Shown here in pieces: positions 1 through 6,174 of a DNA stretch of 6,174 bases. The position numbers were made by a program, and so were the translations under genes. The notes beneath the pieces are model-generated. The model did not search any database. It was not told the DNA's origin and saw only the letters and a program-made list of their open reading frames with translations. Numbering within the stretch: position 1 is the first letter of the stretch; the number at the start of each line of letters is the position of its first letter. Source of the stretch: an uncultured Lachnospiraceae bacterium (GTDB taxonomy: Bacteria; Bacillota; Clostridia; Lachnospirales; Lachnospiraceae); the NCBI GenBank assembly GCA_946533525.1, contig CAMNBW010000106.1, positions 1 through 6,174 on the forward strand, given 5' to 3'.

Positions 1-3000
1 CTGGATAATTCCGACCATGTTTTAAGCGATGAATTCGAGGAGGTCACCGTTACCAGAAGGGTATACCGTTCCGGGGAGAGCGAATACCTGATAAACGGAA
101 ATGTACGCCGCCTTAAGGATGTATCGGAGCTCTTCTTCGATACGGGTATCGGTAAAGAGGGCTATTCCATAATCGGACAGGGACAGGTGGAGAAGATCCT
201 GTCGGGTAAGCCCGAGGAGCGCCGGGAGCTCTTCGACGAGGCCGCGGGTATCGTAAAGTATAAGAAGAGAAAGAACGCTTCCGTAAAGAAGCTTGAAAGC
301 GAGAAGGAAAACCTTACGCGCTTAAACGATATTCTTTCGGAGCTTGAAAAGCAACTGTCCCCTTTAAAAAGCCAGTCGGATACTGCCAGGATCTTTCTCG
401 ATAAAAGAGAAGAGTTAAAGCGCCTGGAAATTTCCTCCTTCCTTCTGGAATCCGACAGAAAGAATAGTGAGCTTAAAAGTATAGAGGAGAAACTGGGTAT
501 CGCCGGAAACGACCTAAAGAATGCCAACGAGGAGATAGAAAAAAACAGCGCCGCCTATGAGGAGGCGTTAAAAAAGCTGGAGGAATTCGACCGCCTGATA
601 GAGGATAAGCGCAGGGAGATCTCCGAGAAAAATCTGCAGAGGGAAAAGCTGGAAGGTGATATTAAGGTCTTAAAGGAACAGATCAATACCCTCTCCAGCA
701 GCAGCGGCTTTCTCGAAAACCGGTGCAGGGAGCTTAAGTTCCAGCAGGAGAAGGAGAGCGGCGAGGCCGAGACCTTAAAGGAAAGCAAGGCGCGGATAGA
801 TGAAAAGACCCGTATCTATAAAGAGGAATCCGAGTCGGAGCACGCGGTCCATGATAAGCTAAAGGCCGAAGTCGCCGCCATAGATAAGGAGATCGAGAGC
901 AATCAAAACGACCTCTTTGCCCTTTTAAACGACCGGTCCAGGATCAAGTCCGAGATAGAGCGTTACGATACCATGCTGACTCAGTCACAGGAAAAAAAGA
1001 AGGAACTTGACGAGCGCATAGCCAATGCCGGCACAGGTGCGGACGAACTGGATAAAAATATAGAGACGACCTTAAAGAAGCTCGACGATGTGGCACAGCG
1101 CATAGTGGATCTCGATAAGAGAAGGGTTGAGATCGCGGATAAGCTTAAGGAAACCGATGAGAAAATAAAGGCGCTCGATGAAGAGCACCATGAGCTGGAG
1201 GGAGAGTACCACGAGAAGAAGGCAAGGCTTGACTCCCTTAAAAATATGGCGGAGCGCTATGAGGGCTACGGCAATTCCATCCGTAAGGTCATGGAGCATA
1301 AGCGCGAGAACAAGGGTATCTGCGGAGTTGTTGCGGATATAATAAAGGTGGATGAAAAATACGAGACGGCTATAGAGACGGCTCTCGGAGGAAATATACA
1401 AAATATCGTGACCAGGGATGAGGCCACGGCCAAGAAGATGATAGAAATGCTGAGGGAGACCCACTCTGGGCGGGCCACCTTCCTGCCCCTTACCTCCATA
1501 GTCGAAAGAAACGTAAAGGAGACCGAGGCCCTGCAGGCTCCGGGGGTCATAGGACAGGCGGATACGCTGGTGGAGGTCACCGACAAGCAGTATAAACGCG
1601 TGGCTTCGACCCTGCTTGGAAACTATATAGTTGTGGACAACGTGGACAATGCCTTAAGCCTTGCAAGGAGCTACGGCTATATGCTGCGTATTGTAACCCT
1701 TACGGGAGAGGCTCTGACCCCCGGCGGTTCGATTTCGGGAGGAGCCTTTAAGAGGAGCGGAAATCTTTTGGGCAGGAGCCGTGAGATCGATGAGCTAAAC
1801 GACAGCATGAAGGCCACCTTAAAGGAGATAGACAGGGTCCTCTTAAACATGGAGGAGCTGCGGGATACGAGAAATTCCTATGTCTCCGAGAGGGCAAAGG
1901 TAGAGGACGCCGGCAACGAGGCGGCCCTTGAGAGAAATACCATCGCCCTTAATCTTAAAGGCTTTAAGGACAGGAGAGAGGAAATCTCCGTAGGACTTAA
2001 AAACATAGAGAGGGAGAACTCCACCCTGGAGGAAAATATCGTAAGCTTTGCCGAGAGCAAAAAGAAGGTTGCCGAAGAGCTTTCAGCCTCGGTGGACAGG
2101 GAGCGCGAGATCGGAAATAAGGTTGAGGAGCTCAACAGGATAAGGATAGAAAGGGCACAGAAGGCCGAAGAGGAAGGCGCGAAGATCGTCGAGGAGGACA
2201 GAAAGTTTGCGTCGATGATCTCTGAGCAGAAATTCGTTGATGATAATCTGGATCGTCTCCTTAAGAGCTTAAAGCAGACTGAAGAAGAATTAAAGGAGCA
2301 TGAGGCGAAGATAGAGAGCAATAAAAGGGAATCCGAGGAGAGGCTTAAGCGTATCGGTGAACTGGAAAAGCTCATAGATAACGACGACCAGGGCGACGAT
2401 AAGGAGACCGAGGCATTAAAGCGCCTTGTGGAAAGTAAGGAGCGCCTGAGCGAGGATCAGAATGCGCTGTTTAAGCTGCGTGACGAGCTTTCGGAGAGGA
2501 AGGTCTCGGCCGAGAGGGAGCTGGTGCGCCTTAACTCCCAGAAGGAGAGGATAGACGCCTCCTTCGATTCCTTCAGGGACTATATGTGGAGCGAGTACGA
2601 GCTGACCTTAAGCGGAGCAGAGGAGATGCGCGACCGGATCTCCACTGACCTGGGAGAAGTAAGGAAGGCTGTTGCGGCCCTAAAGAGCGACATCAGGGCT
2701 TTGGGACCGGTCAATGTCAATTCCATAGAGCAGTATAAGGAGGTATCCGAGCGCTACAGCTTTATGGACGGGCAGCGGCAGGATATAATAAAGGCCGAAG
2801 AGGATCTTAAGCGGGCGATAAAGGAGCTCGAGGAGGAGATGCGGGAGCAGTTTACGAGAGAATTCGCCCGTATCGCCGTGCAGTATGATAAGGTGTTTAA
2901 GGAATTATTCGGAGGAGGACACGGAGGACTTGAGCTTACCGACAGCGAGGATGTGCTGGAGGCCGGGATAAAGATCACCGCGGAGCCCCCGGGAAAGAAG

Positions 3001-3309
3001 CTTCAGAATATGATGCAGCTGTCCGGTGGAGAAAAGTCCTTAAGCGCCATAGCCCTTCTTTTCGGAATACAGAAGCTTAAGCCTTCGCCTTTCTGCCTTT
3101 TGGACGAGATAGAGGCGGCTCTCGACGAGGCGAATGTAGAGAGGTTTGCCACCTACCTTTCAAACCTTACGGACAGTACGCAGTATATCGTTATCACCCA
3201 CAGAAGGGGGACGATGATGAAGGCGGACAGGCTCTACGGCATTACGATGCAGGAAAAGGGAATATCCACTGAGGTCAATGTGGATCTGACGGACGAGGAG
3301 TACGATTAA
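1..3309 (+). CDS. smc: SMC chromosome condensation/segregation ATPase, 5'-truncated by window edge
   Basis: Structural maintenance of chromosomes protein, the ATPase of bacterial condensin; in the family it acts on the nucleoid with ScpA and ScpB. The frame is open from base 1 and the first residues (LDNSDH...) match the SMC N-head at about residue 84, so the Walker A loop and roughly 85 residues lie upstream. The window holds 1102 residues of an expected ~1185. In window residue numbers: Q-loop region IIGQGQ at 57-62, N-terminal coiled coil rich in E/K to ~430, hinge ~439-585 with GGSISGG at 575-581, returning coiled coil to ~895, LGPVN at 901-905, ABC signature LSGGEKS at 1007-1013, Walker B ending LLDE at 1033-1036 with D-loop AALDE just after, and the H-loop histidine at 1067 (VITHR). 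Nothing is missing or frameshifted. A GTG at 187 could be mistaken for the start, but conserved head residues continue before it. First visible gene of an apparent smc-ftsY-ilvA unit. Confidence 0.98.
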   Translation: MDNSDHVLSDEFEEVTVTRRVYRSGESEYLINGNVRRLKDVSELFFDTGIGKEGYSIIGQGQVEKILSGKPEERRELFDEAAGIVKYKKRKNASVKKLESEKENLTRLNDILSELEKQLSPLKSQSDTARIFLDKREELKRLEISSFLLESDRKNSELKSIEEKLGIAGNDLKNANEEIEKNSAAYEEALKKLEEFDRLIEDKRREISEKNLQREKLEGDIKVLKEQINTLSSSSGFLENRCRELKFQQEKESGEAETLKESKARIDEKTRIYKEESESEHAVHDKLKAEVAAIDKEIESNQNDLFALLNDRSRIKSEIERYDTMLTQSQEKKKELDERIANAGTGADELDKNIETTLKKLDDVAQRIVDLDKRRVEIADKLKETDEKIKALDEEHHELEGEYHEKKARLDSLKNMAERYEGYGNSIRKVMEHKRENKGICGVVADIIKVDEKYETAIETALGGNIQNIVTRDEATAKKMIEMLRETHSGRATFLPLTSIVERNVKETEALQAPGVIGQADTLVEVTDKQYKRVASTLLGNYIVVDNVDNALSLARSYGYMLRIVTLTGEALTPGGSISGGAFKRSGNLLGRSREIDELNDSMKATLKEIDRVLLNMEELRDTRNSYVSERAKVEDAGNEAALERNTIALNLKGFKDRREEISVGLKNIERENSTLEENIVSFAESKKKVAEELSASVDREREIGNKVEELNRIRIERAQKAEEEGAKIVEEDRKFASMISEQKFVDDNLDRLLKSLKQTEEELKEHEAKIESNKRESEERLKRIGELEKLIDNDDQGDDKETEALKRLVESKERLSEDQNALFKLRDELSERKVSAERELVRLNSQKERIDASFDSFRDYMWSEYELTLSGAEEMRDRISTDLGEVRKAVAALKSDIRALGPVNVNSIEQYKEVSERYSFMDGQRQDIIKAEEDLKRAIKELEEEMREQFTREFARIAVQYDKVFKELFGGGHGGLELTDSEDVLEAGIKITAEPPGKKLQNMMQLSGGEKSLSAIALLFGIQKLKPSPFCLLDEIEAALDEANVERFATYLSNLTDSTQYIVITHRRGTMMKADRLYGITMQEKGISTEVNVDLTDEEYD
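3295..3300 (+). promoter_or_regulatory. ribosome binding site of ftsY
   Basis: GAGGAG inside the last codons of smc, 9 nt before the ftsY ATG. Because it lies inside smc and the two genes abut, translation of ftsY is probably coupled to ribosomes finishing smc (inference). Confidence 0.75.
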
Positions 3310-4182
3310 ATGGGATTTTTCAAAAAGCTTAAAAGATTTTTCAAAGAATATAAGGTTATTGACGTCAATTTCTATGACGAGCTCGAGGAGCTCTTCGTCA
3401 TGGGGGACGTGGGCATAGCCCAGTCGGAGGAGTTTATAGAGGAGCTTAAAAGCACCATACATAAGAAGCTTATCTATGACGCCGACGAGGCCATGGATGT
3501 GCTTAAGGAAAATGTACTTAATATATTGAAGGCCGACAGGGACGGCCATGAATATGATTTCGAAAATAAGAAATCGGTGATACTGGTGGTGGGAGTAAAC
3601 GGAGTGGGTAAGACCACTACCATAGGAAAGCTTGCCGCCATGTATAAGGCCCAGGGGAAGAAGGTGCTGCTGGCAGCGGCCGATACCTTCAGGGCGGCGG
3701 CCATAGAGCAGCTGGACATCTGGGCTGAAAGGGTCGGAGTCGAGATCATCAACGGGAAGGAAGGAGGGGATCCCGGGGCAGTGATCTTTGACGCGGTAAA
3801 GGCGGCCAAGGCCAGGGACGTGGATATACTTATCTGCGATACTGCGGGGAGGCTGCACAATAAGACGAACCTCATGAACGAATTAAAGAAGCTTAATTCC
3901 ATCATAGAGGCGGAGTATCCCGCAGACTGCAAGGAGACCCTTGTGGTGGTGGATGCAATGACGGGGCAGAACGCCCTAAATCAGGCCAGGGAATTCAAGG
4001 AAGCCACCGGAGTTACCGGGCTGGTGCTGACAAAGCTGGACGGCTCGGCAAAGGGAGGCATAGCCCTTACCATCCAAAAGGAGCTGGGAATTCCGATAAA
4101 GTATATCGGGGTCGGAGAAGGCGCCAACGATATAAAGAAGTTTGAACCGGAGGAGTTTGTGAAAGGTATTTTTGAGACGTAA
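3310..4182 (+). CDS. ftsY: Signal recognition particle receptor FtsY, compact form
   Basis: SRP-GTPase that receives ribosome-nascent chain-SRP complexes at the inner face of the membrane and forms a GTP-dependent heterodimer with Ffh. The 290 residues show all GTPase elements: G1 GVNGVGKT at 95-102, DTFRAAA at 125-131, G3 DTAGR at 177-181, G4 TKLD at 241-244 and the closing GVGEG at 267-271. The N domain begins around residue 15 (YKVIDVNFYDELEEL). There is no acidic A domain, as usual in Firmicutes. The protein starts with a short basic, aromatic segment (MGFFKKLKRFFKEYK), probably the membrane-targeting helix. Unusually, this runs straight into N-helix 2; the longer first N-domain helix of B. 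subtilis FtsY (329 residues) seems largely absent. The start is fixed: ATG follows the smc TAA directly and in the same frame, so no upstream extension is possible. No terminator follows; ilvA begins after 68 nt. Confidence 0.97.
   Translation: MGFFKKLKRFFKEYKVIDVNFYDELEELFVMGDVGIAQSEEFIEELKSTIHKKLIYDADEAMDVLKENVLNILKADRDGHEYDFENKKSVILVVGVNGVGKTTTIGKLAAMYKAQGKKVLLAAADTFRAAAIEQLDIWAERVGVEIINGKEGGDPGAVIFDAVKAAKARDVDILICDTAGRLHNKTNLMNELKKLNSIIEAEYPADCKETLVVVDAMTGQNALNQAREFKEATGVTGLVLTKLDGSAKGGIALTIQKELGIPIKYIGVGEGANDIKKFEPEEFVKGIFET
3314..3345. repeat. 11-nt direct repeat at the 5' end of ftsY
   Basis: GATTTTTCAAA occurs at 3314-3324 and again at 3335-3345, exactly 21 nt (seven codons) apart. 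It encodes the repeated FFK in FFKKLKR-FFKEYKV, so the predicted membrane-targeting helix is a heptad duplication at both DNA and protein level. The stretch is AT-richer than the flanking genes. Confidence 0.7.
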
Positions 4183-4238
4183 CGGAGTAGCTATGAGCTA
4201 TAAGCCAGATATTACAGGGGAGAAAGCCATTTTAATAT

Positions 4239-4245
4239 AGGAGAA
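4239..4245 (+). promoter_or_regulatory. ribosome binding site of ilvA
   Basis: AGGAGAA, with 5 nt between it and the ATG at 4251. It decides the start of the threonine ammonia-lyase. The 68-nt gap before it (4183-4250) shows no convincing terminator or promoter and is too short for a T-box leader. Confidence 0.8.
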
Positions 4246-4250
4246 GTAAA

Positions 4251-5480
4251 ATGAGTGAGTTTTTAACACTGGATGCTTTTGAGGAGGCATCGGAAAAGGT
4301 AAAAGAGGCAACGGTAGACACTAAGCTTATTTACAGTGAGTATTTCTCGACGCAGTACGGGAACGGGACCAATAAGGTCTATCTCAAGCCCGAGAATATG
4401 CAGGTCACGGGAGCTTATAAGATAAGGGGGGCTTATTACAGGATAAGCAAGCTCACCGATGAAGAGAGAAAGAAGGGCGTAGTTACGGCTTCGGCGGGAA
4501 ATCATGCCCAGGGAGTCGCCTATGCGGCGGGAAAATACGGGATCAGGGCGGTAATAGTTATGCCGACCACAACTCCATTAATAAAGGTCAACAGGACGAA
4601 GGCGCTGGGAGCAGAGGTAGTGCTGCACGGCGATGTATATGACGATGCGGCAGAAGAGGCAGAGCGGATCTCAAGGGACCAGGGGCTTACCCTCGTGCAT
4701 CCCTTCGACGACCCCGGAGTTGCGACCGGGCAGGGGTCGATTGCCATGGAAATATTTAAGGAGCTTCCGCTGGTGGATGTGATCTTAGTCCCGGTGGGAG
4801 GCGGCGGCCTTGCAACTGGCGTGGCAACGCTGGCCAAGCTCATGCATCCCAAGGTAAAGGTCATTGGGGTTGAGCCCGAGGGAGCGGCCTGCCTTTCGGC
4901 ATCCCTTAAGGCCGGCAAGGTAGTTACCCTAAAGAGTGCCTCCACAATAGCCGACGGTACCGCAGTAAAGACTCCGGGAAGCGTGATCTTCCCATATTTA
5001 AGGGACAATCTGGACGATTGTCTGACCATCCCCGATTCGGACCTCGTCATGGCCTTTCTGGATATGGTGGAAAACCATAAGATGATAGTGGAAAATTCCG
5101 GGCTCCTTACGGTAGCGGCCTTAAAGAAGCTTAAGTTTAGGAATAAGAAGGTGGTGTCCATACTGTCTGGAGGAAACATGGATGTAATAACCATGTCCTC
5201 TGTGGTTCAACAGGGACTCATTGCCAGGGACCGTATCTTTACGGTTTCGGTGCTGCTGCCTGACAAGCCGGGTGAGCTTGCCCGCGTATCCGGGGTTATC
5301 GCCGGCGTAAACGGCAATGTTATAAAGCTTGAGCACAATCAGTTCGTGACTACCAACCGTTCCGCCGCCGTGGAGCTTCGCATAACGCTGGAAGCCTTCG
5401 GAACGCAGCATAAGGAGGAGATACTTTCCGCCCTCGATAAGACAGGCTTCAGGCCGAAGGTCGTGCGTACCATGCTGTAA
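4251..5480 (+). CDS. ilvA: Threonine ammonia-lyase (threonine dehydratase) with C-terminal ACT domain
   Basis: PLP enzyme of the tryptophan synthase beta fold that deaminates L-threonine to 2-oxobutanoate and ammonia in the cytoplasm, the first step of isoleucine synthesis or of threonine catabolism. The 409 residues hold the PLP lysine K57 in TGAYKIRGA, the substrate loop SAGNHAQG at 81-88, the glycine-rich phosphate loop GGGGL at 183-187 and the SGGN motif at 306-309. An ACT domain covers about 329-405, with DKPGEL at 338-343. E. coli TdcB (329 residues) lacks this domain; the long IlvA of E. coli has a different doubled regulatory region. The ACT domain implies allosteric control by an amino acid, probably isoleucine or valine, but the ligand cannot be read from sequence. 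The gene is sometimes named tdcB in this family, so the symbol is less certain than the function. It lies between ftsY and ylxM-ffh and ends before a strong terminator, suggesting cotranscription with smc-ftsY. Confidence 0.93.
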   Translation: MSEFLTLDAFEEASEKVKEATVDTKLIYSEYFSTQYGNGTNKVYLKPENMQVTGAYKIRGAYYRISKLTDEERKKGVVTASAGNHAQGVAYAAGKYGIRAVIVMPTTTPLIKVNRTKALGAEVVLHGDVYDDAAEEAERISRDQGLTLVHPFDDPGVATGQGSIAMEIFKELPLVDVILVPVGGGGLATGVATLAKLMHPKVKVIGVEPEGAACLSASLKAGKVVTLKSASTIADGTAVKTPGSVIFPYLRDNLDDCLTIPDSDLVMAFLDMVENHKMIVENSGLLTVAALKKLKFRNKKVVSILSGGNMDVITMSSVVQQGLIARDRIFTVSVLLPDKPGELARVSGVIAGVNGNVIKLEHNQFVTTNRSAAVELRITLEAFGTQHKEEILSALDKTGFRPKVVRTML

Positions 5481-5502
5481 GCTGGCGGGAATGATAGACT
5501 GA

Positions 5503-5531
5503 TTTTAAGCGGGTTTTAAGGTAGATTTAAG
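5503..5531. repeat. Three-copy 11-nt-period direct repeat
   Basis: TTTTAAG at 5503-5509, TTTTAAG at 5514-5520 and ATTTAAG at 5525-5531 recur with an exact 11-nt step, close to one DNA helical turn. The array lies between the ilvA stop and the terminator, about 15-45 bp upstream of the ylxM -35 hexamer. It could be a protein-binding array, phased AT tracts acting on the promoter, or chance in an AT-rich spacer; no function is claimed. Confidence 0.5.
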
Positions 5532-5565
5532 GTGTCAAGAAAAAAACTTGACACCTTTTCGTTTT
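5529..5565 (+). terminator. Rho-independent terminator after ilvA
   Basis: A perfect 11-bp stem has AAGGTGTCAAG at 5529-5539 paired with CTTGACACCTT at 5547-5557. The loop is seven A residues (5540-5546), and TTCGTTTT follows. It starts 48 nt after the ilvA stop and should end the smc-ftsY-ilvA transcript. The T tract is interrupted by CG, so some read-through into ylxM-ffh is possible. Confidence 0.85.
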
Positions 5566-5576
5566 AGTGGTAGTAT
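5548..5576 (+). promoter_or_regulatory. Sigma-A-type promoter of ylxM-ffh, overlapping the terminator
   Basis: The -35 hexamer TTGACA (5548-5553) matches consensus fully. A 17-bp spacer ends in TGG, giving an extended -10, followed by TAGTAT (5571-5576), four of six to consensus. The predicted transcript start is near 5583, about 25 nt before the ylxM ATG. The -35 lies within the 3' arm of the terminator stem, and the terminator's A7 loop falls just upstream of it, where an A-rich UP-like element would contact the RNA polymerase alpha subunit (inference). Confidence 0.75.
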
Positions 5577-5583
5577 AACACTC

Positions 5584-5595
5584 GCGCGTGTGCGC
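5584..5595 (+). other. Small GC hairpin at the predicted 5' end of the ylxM mRNA
   Basis: GCGC at 5584-5587 and GCGC at 5592-5595 flank a GTGT loop. If transcription starts near 5583, this 4-bp hairpin would sit at the very 5' end of the message and could slow decay or affect initiation. It is short, and its role is inferred only from position. Confidence 0.35.
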
Positions 5596-5607
5596 CGGAC
5601 TTTAATT

Positions 5608-5940
5608 ATGGAAGAATTTGCCGCAGATACACTTTTATTTGATTTTTATTCAGAGCTTTTAAACGACCACGCCAAAGAGGTATTCGAGACATATTTAAAT
5701 GAAGATCTTTCGCTCTCGGAGCTTTCGGAGAGATTTGATATGTCGAGGCAGGGAGCTTCGGATCTTATAAGGAGGACCAGAAAGAGCTTGAGGGAATTCG
5801 AGAAGAAGCTCGGTCTTGAAAAGAGATTTAGGCGTATAGGCGAAGAGATAGATAAGATAAAGAGCGCGGCCGGCGGAATGAAAAATGCCGAAGGACAGGC
5901 TATTTTGGAAGCTGCCGACAGGATAATGGGTGAATTATAA
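5608..5940 (+). CDS. ylxM: YlxM/p13-like helix-turn-helix protein, SRP-associated
   Basis: Small cytoplasmic protein of the YlxM family (110 residues here, usual for the family), nearly always encoded directly before ffh in Firmicutes. Family work in streptococci links it to SRP assembly and GTPase stimulation rather than to transcription control, although it carries a sigma-factor-like helix-turn-helix. That motif lies at about 34-60, with LSLSELSERFDMSRQGASD as its core. Basic residues follow (RRTRKSLREFEKKLGLEKRFRR), and a helical acidic tail forms the end. The ATG at 5608 is chosen because the N-terminus MEEFAADTLLFDFYSELL matches the family pattern; the in-frame reading upstream runs through the terminator and promoter. 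No good Shine-Dalgarno precedes it. The stop codon overlaps the ffh start by one base (TAATG). Confidence 0.93.
   Translation: MEEFAADTLLFDFYSELLNDHAKEVFETYLNEDLSLSELSERFDMSRQGASDLIRRTRKSLREFEKKLGLEKRFRRIGEEIDKIKSAAGGMKNAEGQAILEAADRIMGEL
5929..5933 (+). promoter_or_regulatory. ribosome binding site of ffh
   Basis: GGTGA within the last codons of ylxM, 6 nt before the ffh ATG, matches the 3' half of the AGGAGGTGA consensus. With the 1-nt stop/start overlap it supports translational coupling of ffh to ylxM. Confidence 0.5.
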
Positions 5941-6174
5941 TGGCTTTCGAGTCGCTTACCGAAAAACTGCAGAATGTTTTTAAGAGCCTTCGGGGAAAGG
6001 GACTTCTTACAGAGGCCGATGTGAAGACGGCCATGAAGGAGGTCAAGCTTGCCCTCTTGGAGGCCGACGTAAACTTCAAGGTCGTAAAGAATTTCGTTAA
6101 GAGCGTCGAAGAGCGCGCGATCGGCAGCGATGTCATGAACGGTCTGAACCCCGGACAGATGGTGGTAAAGATCG
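5940..6174 (+). CDS. ffh: Signal recognition particle GTPase Ffh (SRP54), 3'-truncated by window edge
   Basis: Protein subunit of the bacterial signal recognition particle; it binds hydrophobic signal sequences through its M domain and pairs with FtsY through its NG domain. Only the first 78 residues are present, covering the N-domain four-helix bundle: MAFESLTEKLQNVFKSLRGK opens it, then GLLTEADV at 21-28, EVKLALLEADVNFKVVK at 34-50, and a run toward the GTPase domain. The G1 loop lies beyond the window, so the GTPase motifs and the M domain cannot be checked. The ATG shares its A with the ylxM stop TAA. The gene is read from the promoter upstream of ylxM, apart from any terminator read-through. 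Opening and length so far are normal for the family. Confidence 0.96.
   Translation, partial: MAFESLTEKLQNVFKSLRGKGLLTEADVKTAMKEVKLALLEADVNFKVVKNFVKSVEERAIGSDVMNGLNPGQMVVKI

Noticed and set aside
187..189. GTG as the start of smc
   Set aside because: Conserved SMC head sequence (LDNSDH, VYRSGESEYLING, DTGIGKEGYS) is encoded in frame from base 1 through this codon, so the true start is upstream of the window.
1878..2375. Long open frames on the - strand opposite smc and the other genes
   Set aside because: They are serine- and leucine-rich mirror translations of GAG/AAG-rich coiled-coil or other coding sequence, with no ribosome binding sites or recognisable domains.
187..3309. Repeated E/K-rich segments in smc as tandem DNA repeats
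   Set aside because: They reflect heptad coiled-coil composition and codon bias; I see no exact long repeat unit.
4188..4200. Hairpin TAGCT-ATG-AGCTA after ftsY as a terminator
   Set aside because: The stem is 5 bp, AT-rich, and not followed by a T tract; it is unlikely to stop transcription.
4172..4204. Promoter for ilvA using TTGAGA (4172-4177) and TATAAG (4199-4204)
   Set aside because: The spacer would be 21 bp, too long for sigma-A, and no extended -10 is present.
4183..4250. T-box or attenuator leader for ilvA
   Set aside because: Only 68 nt are available, with no T-box core, no leader peptide rich in branched-chain codons and no terminator hairpin.
5548..5607. TTG-initiated 20-residue extension of ylxM
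   Set aside because: It would begin inside the terminator stem at the -35 hexamer and run through the promoter; the family N-terminus starts at the ATG at 5608.

Overview
The window is a housekeeping chromosome segment from a Gram-positive anaerobe, most likely a member of Clostridia close to Lachnospiraceae. Three things point there: the smc-ftsY ... ylxM-ffh gene order, which is a Firmicutes arrangement; FtsY and SMC proteins that read like the clostridial forms; and strong purine-rich Shine-Dalgarno sites. The genus cannot be named from the sequence. Codon use is even across the genes (many ATA, GGA, AGG and TTA/CTT codons), so nothing looks recently acquired.

Layout, all on the + strand: (1) positions 1-3309, the chromosome condensation ATPase SMC, lacking only its first ~85 residues; (2) 3310-4182, a compact SRP receptor FtsY whose ATG follows the smc stop codon with no gap; (3) 4251-5480, a threonine ammonia-lyase with a C-terminal ACT domain; (4) 5481-5607, a control region holding a strong intrinsic terminator and a sigma-A-type promoter whose -35 hexamer lies inside the terminator stem; (5) 5608-5940, the small helix-turn-helix protein YlxM; (6) 5940-6174, the start of ffh, the SRP GTPase, cut by the window edge.

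Reading of the transcription units: smc, ftsY and ilvA appear to form one unit ending at the terminator, and ylxM-ffh a second unit with its own promoter. FtsY, Ffh and YlxM work together in co-translational membrane targeting; SMC organises the chromosome; IlvA makes 2-oxobutanoate from threonine and has no obvious tie to either process.

I see no mobile element, CRISPR array, tRNA, rRNA or unknown defence-like system. No stretch over 300 bases lacks a gene. The points worth a second look are the terminator/promoter overlap, a three-copy 11-nt repeat just before it, the short N-terminus of FtsY, and the amino-acid gene placed between the two SRP-pathway GTPase genes.
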